DNA of 64,000 bases from Xiphydria camelus (Eukaryota; Arthropoda; Insecta; Hymenoptera; Xiphydriidae). The stretch is taken from assembly GCA_963678675.1 (NCBI GenBank), contig OY783195.1, forward strand, positions 27,453,385-27,517,384. The letters run 5' to 3'. Numbering within the stretch: the stretch's first letter is position 1; every line of letters starts with the position of its first letter. Shown piece after piece: positions 55,915 through 64,000 of the stretch. The notes under the pieces are model-generated. The model was not told where the DNA came from, ran no database searches, and was given only the letters and a program-made list of their open reading frames with translations. The position numbers were made by a program, and so were the translations under genes.

Positions 55915-55955
55915 CAGACCCAATGCAATACATTGAGCGCGATGATGATCATCCA

Positions 55956-56207
55956 CACTGAGAGAAAAAGTCTAGTTGAATACGAACCTGATGGAGAAAT
56001 GTATTCGACATAAATAGAAATTTATATTCACATCGAATAAAAGTCTATTTGAATTTAAAAAAGGTTTTTCGAGTCTTTTTAATCGAGTACGAACCTTATA
56101 AAACATCGATCTAATTCAAATAGATTTTTGTTCTGTGTGAACAAATTCCGATTCATCTGAAATACATTTTTCTATCAGGTTCGTATTCAACTGGACCTTT
56201 CACTGAA
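55956..56207. mobile_element. Family M MITE (copy 2)
   Basis: CACTGAGAGAAAAAGTCTAG, TTGAATACGAACCTGATGGA and AAATGTATTCGACATAAAT are mirrored by CTGAAATACATTTTTCTATC, AGGTTCGTATTCAACTGGAC and CTTTCACTGAA. AAAAGTCTATTTGAATTTAAA is also internal. Confidence 0.75.
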
Positions 56208-56387
56208 TAAAATATTTAGCTAATACACAGCTATATTTCTGGCTGCCTCAGACATTATTTGGTGACAACTAGAAAAACATTGCTAGCGTAGCGAGAATTC
56301 TTGCTATTGCGAAGAAAATTATCACTGCAATTAGGTACTATAATTTTCTAGTTGTGGCCAAATTTTTTTGAGTGTTTCCCTGGGTGC

Positions 56388-56545
56388 GCTGAGAAAAATA
56401 ATTCACCGATCCAAGTAACCGCCGACATGAATAGTGCCGAGAAGACATTTATTTAAGTCAAGCATATCGTCGTTGAATCAAGTACTATATGTTATTCGAA
56501 TCAAGTGTAGATTTATTCAATTCAAAGTATATACACTTGTCCTAA
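56388..56545. repeat. Family C-like fragment
   Basis: GCGCTGAGAAAAATAATTCA leads into an AT-rich stretch with TTATTTAAGTCAAG and GATTTATTCAATTCAAAG. It stops at TTGTCCTAAGGAGG, recalling the ACTATCC block of family C. Only one CACTG-type end is visible. Confidence 0.45.
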
Positions 56546-56700
56546 GGAGGTTCCATCGATAATGGAATGAACAGAACGATTTTAACCAAGTTCGGTAAAT
56601 CGACAAATATAAGTATTAGGTAGGACTCTTCGGTCAAATCTTCTGTCGATTACAATTCGCTGATTGCCAATTATTTCGACTGCCTCAAATTTAAAGAATA

Positions 56701-56880
56701 CACCGATAAAAACATGCGGTTGAATCAATCAAATATTGCCAACTGACTCTCCTTTGGTTGACTCGGATGATATTTTTATCGAATCCATCATCGTCTCGTC
56801 GATTCGATAAAAATACCATTCGAATCAACCAAAGGAGGAGTCAGTTGGCAACACATTTGGTTGATACTTTTTTTTTATCA
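56701..56880. mobile_element. Palindromic MITE with CCAAAGGAG arms
   Basis: GCCAACTGACTCTCCTTTGG and GATATTTTTATCGAATC at the left pair with GATTCGATAAAAATACC and CCAAAGGAGGAGTCAGTTGGC at the right. The outer ends are AT-rich (GATAAAAA and TTTTTTATC). Confidence 0.75.
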
Positions 56881-57570
56881 ATTACGTTCTTTCTCCCGCG
56901 CCATCAGTCATCGATTTCCTGCGCGCGTCACACCTAGGTATACCGACACCCGCCACGTGGTCGTCCTCGCCGCTCGCGCGGATGCGGCCCCGCGCGACGA
57001 GATGGAACGTCGCCGCAGCCTCTTCCCGTTCGGTCTCAGTGCACCAGCCCCGCCGCGCGCGCGCGCGCCTTACCGGCTCGCGCGCGGGGAGAGGGCCGCG
57101 GCGGTAGCCGAGAAAAAGCGAGAATTTTCTTGACGAGTTCAAAGTCATCGACTTGCCGCTGGGCGGGCGCGCGCGCTCCTCCCGATAGTAGGGCGAGTCA
57201 ATGACATAGGCCCGAGAGAGCCCCGAAGTGCGGAGTACCGTTCGGAGATTGCAACACACAGCGCGCGCGCGCGCGCGCGCCTCCGATCTAGATCAGAAGC
57301 TCGGAACGGTGGCGGGGTGCGCGCGATCGACGGCTCTCCGACGCCTCTTTCTTGCGCCTCTTCCCCGCACTTTTTGCGCGAACTTCGGGATTGTTCGCGA
57401 CGAGATCACGTCGCGCGCGGTTCCTAACAGTAACTCGCAGAAAATGCCTCGCTTAAGCGCGGCGAGCTGCACGCCCGCCGGCGGGATGACTTCGCGCTCG
57501 TGCCTCGAGGCACCCGCGGCGCGACCGCGCGCCGCCACCCCTTTTCTTCGAACGCTTCGCTACCGAACCG
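56881..57570. other. CpG-rich block
   Basis: Contains two alternating (CG)n runs near 57055-57068 and 57261-57280. No exon or promoter could be assigned. Confidence 0.55.
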
Positions 57571-58600
57571 TATTTTTTCACGCTGATTCCGAAAATAGTT
57601 GATATATTGACGATATCTCAAAGGAAATATAAGATATCGGTGATTTTTCATGTAGCAGAAAATTGTTTTTTTTTTTCACGGAAAATCATCGATATTTCGG
57701 TCTTTCTTTGAGATATCCTCGATATATCTATAATTTTTGTAATCAGCGCGAAAAAATACATAAGATAGGATGGTCGAGAGTTCAATTTTTCGCGAAAATT
57801 GAAATCTCTGAAATCGATCTCTGGACTACCCTATCCGGTGTATTTTTTCACGCTGATTCCGAAAATGGCAGATATATTGACGATATCTCAAAGGAAATAT
57901 AAGATATCGGGGTGATTTCATGTACCAGAAAATAATTTTTTTACGGAAAATCATCGATATCTCGGTCTTCCTTTGAGATATCCTCGATGTATCTATAATT
58001 TTCGTAATCAGCGCAAAAAAATACATAAGATAGGATGGTCCAGAGTTCGATTCCAGAGATTTCGATTTTTGTCAAAATCTTAAGGCATTTACCTTAAGAT
58101 TTTTTCAATTTTTCGCGAAAATTGAAATCTCTGGAATTGATCTCTCGACCACCCTATCCGATGTATTTTTTCACGCTGATTCCGAAAATCATGGTTATCA
58201 GGTCCATATCTCAAAGGAAATGTGAGATATCAGCGATTTTATGTTCGGAAAAATTATTTTTTCATAAAAAAGTCATGGATATCTCGGTGTTCCTGTGAGA
58301 TTTCCTCAATATATTAATGATTTTCGTAATCAACGCGAAAAAATACACAAGATAGGATGGTCGAGAGTTCGATTTTTGTCAAAATCTTAAGCACTGATTC
58401 CAAAAATCATGCACTTATTGAGGAAATCTTAAAGGATCGCCGAGATATCGATGATTTTCCATGAGAAAAAAAATGGTCTCGTACATACAATCGTGAATAT
58501 ATTTGATAGGTATTTTTCCTTTGAGATATAGTCAATGTATAGGATATATATGTATGTCAATAAGTGCATGATTTTTAGAATCAGCGCTTAAGATTTTGAC
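57571..58600. repeat. Tandem array of palindromic (hairpin) units
   Basis: TATTTTTTCACGCTGATTCC starts units at 57571, 57841 and 58164 (lengths 270 and 323). A fourth, diverged unit spans about 58391-58600. In each unit the left arm (GATATCTCAAAGGAAAT, GATATCGGTGATTTT) is followed by its imperfect inverse (AAAATCATCGATAT, TTTGAGATATCCTCGATATA, AATCAGCGCGAAAAAATAC), about 80 bp per arm. Between these lies a smaller hairpin (AGGATGGTCGAGAGTTC with TCTCTGGACTACCCTATCC). No CACTG or TTAA ends bound the array. Confidence 0.85.
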
Positions 58601-58676
58601 AAAAATAAAAAAAATCTCTGGAATCAGTAGAAATGCTCATTTACTCAAAATAGCCAGGAGGTTCAATATAGGTAAC

Positions 58677-58895
58677 TCTCCCCTATATCCGTTGGCTGTA
58701 TTGCAAGCAATTGCAAATTATTTAAAAATATGCGATATTGCATTACACCTATTTGTTGTCATGCGAGGGGAACGAAATACTATTTTGCATGGCAATACTT
58801 TGCAGAAATTCGAGTTGTCATTCCAGCGCTACACAGTCGATCACGTAACGCCAGAATCCGGGTACTCAGTGCCCTTCATTTCAAATCCATTTTTC
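58677..58895 (+). repeat. Dispersed repeat R, copy 2
   Basis: Same ordered words as 48545-48815 but without the GGTAGACC termini around it. It runs into CpG-rich sequence at about 58896. Confidence 0.75.
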
Positions 58896-59950
58896 CCCGC
58901 GCGCCTACTATATCTGAGGGGACGACGACGCCCCCGCGCGACTTCCTTTTCCGCTCTTATCCGGGAGGCGCATATATCGCCGCGCGCGGAGACGGGCCAC
59001 CGCGTTCGCCGCGGCGTCGAACCGCGAGCGAGCGAGCGAGCGCGAACTGCCGCGCGCTTAACGGTACCGATGCGTCGCACGAGCCGCGGATTTAAACTCG
59101 GCCGCGCGCTTTTTGCCCGAAAGAATCCTCTCCCGAAGTTTTTCTCGGCCGCTCTCCGGTAGAGAGGAGGGTCAGCCCGCGCCGCGACGTTTCCAATCGC
59201 AGTTTCACGCCTCGGGCGCAGCTCCGAAAATAATTCGACGTAGCCGCCGGTCCGAGACTGGCCGCGATCGTTATTCGATCGGCGCGGACGCTATGTAGAA
59301 AATTGGTGTACAGTTATATCGCCGACGCGCGGGGGCGACCGCGATCGCTTATACCGGATATTCCGCAACGTTTTCGCGCGATTCGAACTATTCGTTTCGT
59401 TACGCGCGACGTATGCGCCGTGATTCTGGACATGCGGGTTCTCTCGCTTTTTTTTCTATCTCTCTCGGATGACGGCGTTCCGTAAGATCGGACCACGGAT
59501 ATCGGTTCTCCACTGGAGTGACTACCTGCGTTACGCGCGCGTACCTATATCGATATATCGATGAGAGGGGCCCGAACCGGGCTCGGGGTGGCCGATGACG
59601 AGGCGAATTCTCGCGCGCGCGTAGAGCGCAGAGGGGGCGCGCTCGCTCGATCGGTATTTCGTCGTACGGGACGCGCGCGGCGATACGTGAACGACTTGTC
59701 GTTTAACACTGCGTGGTCATAGGTCTATACGGTTGCGCGATGGTCGCACGTGGATCAAATGGACTCGACCGATTTTTAAATAAATAGCCACTTGAACGAT
59801 ATCCGTCCAACTTTGACCAACAAATTGTGAAACATTCTTCGAACATTATGGAATATCAAATCACCGTATCTACATATATTGAAAAACGATCGTGAATATG
59901 TAGATGCGTGAAAAATGAGCTGCTGCGGTAAAAGTGTCACACGCGAGAAA
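58896..59950. other. CpG-rich block and unique sequence
   Basis: 58900-59720 is CpG-rich with GAGC repeats near 59028-59043. 59721-59950 is mixed composition. No gene or RNA supported. Confidence 0.55.
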
Positions 59951-60156
59951 TTGAATAGGTACCTAGTAACAATTGCTACGCCAGAATAATAAGTTGGTGA
60001 CAGCTTCGACGATGTTTTGTTAAATAATCTGCGGAATAGTAATTATCATTATTCAAACGATGACCGTTACTGTGTGGCATATTATTCAAGGCAACATCGT
60101 CGAAGCTGCAACCGATTAACTATTCTGGTATACTTATAGCAATCGTCACTATTCAG
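59951..60156. mobile_element. Palindromic MITE with CTGAATAG-type ends
   Basis: TTGAATAGGTACCTAGTAAC and CAGCTTCGACGATGTTTTG at the left pair with CAACATCGTCGAAGCTGC and AGCAATCGTCACTATTCAG at the right. Arms are roughly 75 bp with a 50-bp centre. Confidence 0.7.
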
Positions 60157-60328
60157 TTTTTTTTTTCTGTGCACAAAGTCTTTATTTTTAGAGTTTTCCT
60201 AATAAAATTTGCGGATGATTCTCATGAGATATGATAGGTACTTTGAAGCAATAAATAGTTCTATAGCGCACGTTTCAAAAACGATTTTTCCCGAAGTTCA
60301 AAGAAGATATATCTAATTAAATCGGTGT

Positions 60329-60521
60329 TTATACTGGCGGGGGAATGCAGAATTATTTGCTTTAATTAATCAATTTGATCATAGCGATTAACGGCTAAGT
60401 ATTTTAAGGAAACAGGTTGTAGTAGGTACATTCGAGCCAATTATCAGTCCAAATATCTTGATCTGCATTCCCCCACTCGTAATCGCCGATTTAGTCAAAT
60501 CTGCCGCATTTTTTCTCAGTG
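60329..60521. mobile_element. Family H MITE (copy 3, diverged)
   Basis: GGCGGGGGAATGCAGAATTA near the left, and ATCTTGATCTGCATTCCCCC, GCCGATTTAGTCAAATCTGC and TTTTTTCTCAGTG at the right match family H. The left CACTG end is lost. Confidence 0.65.
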
Positions 60522-60553
60522 TAGTAGGTACGAGTCTTTCAAAGAAGAAGCTC

Positions 60554-60778
60554 CACAGAAAACAAATTCGTAGTAAATTTCGGGACAGAGCCAATTTCTT
60601 GTTATACGATAACTACAATTTTAGTAAAAATTAGGTACCTATATCTAATAAGACTTGTAAAAATTGCAAGCGTGTGCTGTAATTTTTACTAAAATTGTAG
60701 TCATCGCAACGACAAATTGGCCGTGTCCCGCATTCAACGACAAACTTTGTGTTGATTTTGTAATTTATTTTTCTCGTG
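60554..60778. mobile_element. Family G MITE (copy 2)
   Basis: CACAGAAAACAAATTCGTAG at the left and ATTTTTCTCGTG at the right are flanked by TC (60552-60553 and 60779-60780). GGGACAGAGCCAATTTCTTG and AATTGGCCGTGTCCCGC pair as in copy 1. Confidence 0.8.
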
Positions 60779-61010
60779 TCTTTAATCCGAGATCTGACGA
60801 GGGTCCAGTCACCCACCATCTCACCGGTGTGCACCTACTTAGGTATAGGTATGTACCTACCACATCTGATGTCATTCAGTCACCATATAAGTGGTCTGCA
60901 TAGGTCCACATCACCGACATTTTTACAGTGTGATTGCAAAAAAAAAAAAGAAGTAGGCACAATCGGCTTGAAAATTGAAGCCTGGGTCAAGTGAACCCTC
61001 GATGACCACA

Positions 61011-61251
61011 CACGGAGAGAATTTTAAAGGAAAAATTACCCATCAGTGCAGGCTAATCCTGCAGCATAGTGATGTTTCACTGAACATTTACCGCGGTGAT
61101 AGGAAAATAATTCTCTACGCGTAATGGTATTTTATAGAATACGTTATTATATTTTTACTGTGCTGCAGGGTAAATTCTCAGTGAAACGTCACTACGATGC
61201 AGGATTAGCCTGCACATGATGGGTAATTTTTCCTTTAAAATTCTCTCCGCG
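61011..61251. mobile_element. Long-armed palindromic MITE, 241 bp
   Basis: Arms of about 70 bp run from CACGGAGAGAATTTTAAAGG through ATTACCCATC and GCAGGCTAATCCTGC to GTTTCACTGA, and are mirrored with few differences to AAAATTCTCTCCGCG. CA lies on both sides (61009-61010 and 61252-61253). Each arm also holds its own small hairpin (GCAGG..CCTGC). Confidence 0.85.
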
Positions 61252-61282
61252 CAGAAGGTTAAAAGCTTCGTCGTATCGATAA

Positions 61283-61572
61283 ATGTGGGAGTACCGAGGA
61301 GGCCGAGAATTTCACGACGCGCCGCCGGAAGCGAGCGCTTCCTCCGACGGAAACCTTCTCGAAGAGCCCCGACGGTTCGAACGCACCAACGGCACCCACC
61401 ATCCCTCGACGCGTTCCAACCAACGCGTCAACGCGAATCCGCACCGCACGCGGGGTGAACGAACTCGTTCCCCTCCCCGCGCTGCCGCGGCATCTCGCAG
61501 GAGAGCCGCGCGACCGCGGCCGGGACCGAACGATTCTCGAGGCCGAGAGTTAGGTATAGGTATAGCTCGCGC

Positions 61573-61605
<33 letters not shown>

Positions 61606-62446
61606 GTTCGAAATTGAATTTTTTGCCGTGCAATTAAAAGGCCACGGGCGCAGCAGCGCGCGGTGTCCGCGGACGACAAATCAAACGACGACGAAGACGA
61701 CGACGACGACGATATCCACCGTCGAGCCGGGATGCGGGAAGGGTGTCCGGGCTACCGAGCGAGGCGAGAGAGGGGGGACGAGAGAGAGAGAGAGAGAGAG
61801 AGGAATCGAGCGTTTGGCGGTAAAAAAAGCCCCGCGATCCGCGCCGAGAGTGCCGCGCGCGCGTCGGAGGAGCCGCGAAGGGCGGGCCGGAGAGGGCGGA
61901 GGTACTCGTGAAACTGTCATGGCGTGCCGCGGTGGCGTCGGACGCGGAGAGTCCAGGGCAACCCTCGGGAGGGTTCGCCGAACGGATTCGCGCTCTTATT
62001 TCGCCGCGCTCGCGGGTCGCGCGTCTCTTGTTTTCCCCGGGATGCCGTTTTTTTTTGTGGTTGCGCGTGCGATGGGAGGTACCGGCCGGGAGGGCGCGGG
62101 CCAATGGGAGCGCGGACGGTCCCGCCTTCTCGGAGGACCGCGGCGCCTCCACCGGAGAGCCCGGCATCCGCGCGGCGCTATCGAACCTCTCTCGACCTCC
62201 CCGACCTCGCGGGGAACCTCCCGCCACCCCTCCGCGCGTCCGCGGCAGGGAGGGCAGGCGTCCTCTCGCGGCGCGTCCACCGTCGATAGGTGCGCGCACG
62301 ATCGCCGAGAGGGTGTACGACGGGGGCGAGCGCGCGCGGTTCGCGCCGAAACGGGCGACGGGATGAGGGAGGGTGGGAGGGAGATGGTTTGTTTCCTGCC
62401 GAGGACGAGGAATCCTTTACGGTTGGGCTTGCAGGGGTACAAATAG
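61283..62446 (+). other. CpG-rich low-complexity block with a long spurious frame
   Basis: The + frame is open for 387 codons, but it is dominated by Arg/Gly/Ser/Pro and by CT/GA microsatellites (61573-61603 and 61781-61802), and open frames exist on the other strand too. The density of CpG would also suit a promoter region of a downstream gene; nothing else supports that. Confidence 0.5.
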
Positions 62447-62497
62447 CAATAGGGAGCGGGAGCTTAACGATGACTCTATGAGGCTAGCTCAGTTTAA

Positions 62498-62807
62498 CCC
62501 TTTTAGTGCCGGAGGCCGATATATCGGCCCTTTCTGCACTGGCGAAAAGTGCCAGAGCCGATATATCGGCCCGCACCTTGTAGCACTTATACCTTTGTTA
62601 TTTATGTAATTTTCGATGAATATAGAAAAATTAGAGCGTCACTGTTTTAATTCTCTATTTTGTGCTTAATACACTGCTTTTTGAATTATGTAAATATAGC
62701 TTTTCGTTTGGTTTTTATGAGTCTTGTTCTCCAAATCCTAGTAAAATCGTAAAATTCGGCCGGTTATCTTCGCATAAGCACCTCTTTTTCGCCCGGCACT
62801 AAAAGGG
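62498..62807. mobile_element. TTAA-flanked piggyBac-like MITE (CCCTTTTAGTGCCGG ends)
   Basis: Perfect 15-bp inverted termini CCCTTTTAGTGCCGG, with TTAA at 62494-62497 and 62808-62811. The left part holds two copies of a unit containing GCCGATATATCGGC (62514-62529 and 62557-62570), each a perfect palindrome. 310 bp, no ORF. Confidence 0.85.
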
Positions 62808-63184
62808 TTAAAGATTGAGGCTAGAAATAGAAAGATGATACTGGTCGAAGAAACAAGATAAACTAATTAAAAATAAGGAGGAAGGGGAAATAATGGGTAA
62901 GCAAGCCATAACAGGGCAATCCAAAGGAGGCATGAGAATAGAATTAGTAGGTATCAATTCGCCGTAGGAAACGCGGACAGACTGGTTATCGAATCGAACG
63001 CAGTAGTGACTGAACCTAGTCACGTGCAGCAACACAGTTAAAAAGTGGTGTTAATTTTTTACACCATTTCACCGGTGTAGACTTAGGTACCTATGTGTAG
63101 GTACCATATCTGGTGTCATTCGGTTTTATGCCATTGTTAAGGACCCCGGCGGAAAAGTTCTATATACACTGAGGAAAACTCAAA

Positions 63185-63672
63185 TACCTGGCAGTAGATA
63201 TCTGTCAGACATCTACGAGATGTCTGTATCTGTCTAAAAAATGACATCTATATTTGGTATAAATGTGATTGAGATTTAGATGTAGACAGTGCGTAGATGT
63301 CTGACAGATATCCCAAGTTGATTAGAATCGATATTCTGTAGTAAATATAACGATTGTTTAAAATTAAAAGTCAATACTATACAAACTTAATTATAAAGCT
63401 CTATATTAATCTTCTCGTCCTTTAATGAAAAACTTTAAAACGAATTAGAAGCCAGCATTTTATCAGAGAACGAGAAAACCCTCTAGAGCCTTGTAATTCC
63501 TCTTTCAAATATTATTCATTTTTTATTACAGAATATCGATTCTTGTCAGACATCTACGCATTATCTATATCTAGATTTCAACCACGTTTATACCAAATAC
63601 CTATAGATGTCATTTTCTAGACATAGTTACAGATATCCTGTAGATGTCTGACAGATATCTTCTGCTACTTGG
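63185..63672. mobile_element. Large foldback element with AGATGTCTGACAGATATC arms
   Basis: Left arm 63185-63360 and right arm 63515-63672 are inverted. Both carry GATATCTGTCAGACATCTAC, AAATGACATCTATA, TTTGGTATAAA, GCGTAGATGTCTGACA and AATCGATATTCTG in mirrored order. The centre of about 150 bp is AT-rich. The AGATGTCTGACAGATAT word occurs at both ends of each arm. Confidence 0.8.
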
Positions 63673-63923
63673 GAAATAACGTAGTCAATAAAACAAAAAT
63701 CCTAGAGACTATAACCAAATCGTTTGACGAAATATGGATCCTCCATCTGTTTGATTAGACTTTCCATTTTCTGGTTAGAATAACTAGACATGTAGTTAAA
63801 ATTACTAAGCATGCAGTTGGAATAATTTGACATTTGATTCAACTTACTAGTATTTTGAGTAGAACAACTTGACTTGTTTAACCAGATGCATTTTGTCATT
63901 TCAACCGAGTTTTTTTTTCAGTG
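63673..63923 (-). mobile_element. Family L MITE (copy 3)
   Basis: Reverse-orientation copy: on the minus strand CACTGAAAAAAAAACTCGG, TTGAAATGACAAAATGCATC, CAGATGGAGGATCCATATTT and TCAAACGATTTGGTTATAG. It carries a 65-codon minus-strand frame (63702-63899) related to that in copy 1. Confidence 0.75.
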
Positions 63924-64000
63924 TACGATCCACAGGTGTGTGAATTTGGTCATATATGGATTATATACCTACTTATGATTTCTACATTAACCATATATAC

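Noticed and set aside
61283..62446. 387-codon open frame on the + strand
   Set aside because: Composition is Arg/Gly/Ser/Pro with dinucleotide-repeat runs, the opposite strand is also open, and no domain is recognisable. Stop codons are simply rare in this CpG-rich DNA.
1..64000. CRISPR arrays, bacterial operons or prophage
   Set aside because: The intron-exon structure and repeat content are eukaryotic. No spaced identical short repeats of CRISPR type occur; the 57571-58600 array has 270-323-bp units.

Overview
The window looks like nuclear DNA of an insect, and a hymenopteran such as an ant is my best guess. The reasons are small exons with canonical GT..AG introns, very CpG-rich low-complexity blocks alternating with AT-rich repeats, and dozens of short palindromic DNA transposons. 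The species assignment is inference; nothing in the sequence names the species.

Only one host gene can be supported. It is the 3' end of a USP48-type ubiquitin carboxyl-terminal hydrolase on the + strand, with six coding exons at 2208-2314, 11750-11880, 12349-12468, 14411-14536, 32531-32615 and 40930-40952 (TGA at 40950-40952). Splice phases are compatible at every junction and give the last 196 residues: the end of a DUSP-type region, a CxxC motif, a basic stretch that could be a nuclear localisation signal, a C-terminal ubiquitin-like fold and an acidic tail ending in GFKGTELVLS. The catalytic USP domain lies upstream of the window. A possible poly(A) signal is at 41526-41531.

The introns (9.4, 0.5, 1.9, 18.0 and 8.3 kb) and the downstream 23 kb carry no second gene I can defend. 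They are filled by interspersed repeats. Four classes stand out. (1) At least 13 elements with unrelated palindromic bodies share a CACTGAGAAAAA-like terminus and 2-bp target duplications, mostly TA. (2) Elements flanked by TTAA have piggyBac-like ends, and four carry a perfect or near-perfect palindrome just inside the left end. (3) TA-flanked Tc1/mariner/pogo-like remnants. (4) A degenerate non-LTR retrotransposon tail at 46747-46899. Many are nested, so relative insertion order can be read directly.

The most unusual object is at 57571-58600: a head-to-tail array of about four units of 270-320 bp, each an imperfect hairpin of about 80-bp arms plus a second smaller hairpin. If transcribed, it would fold like the tandem hairpin-RNA loci that feed endo-siRNA pathways in flies; that role is a hypothesis. 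Long open frames in the CpG-rich blocks (for example 19481-20485 and 61283-62446) are compositional artefacts rather than genes.
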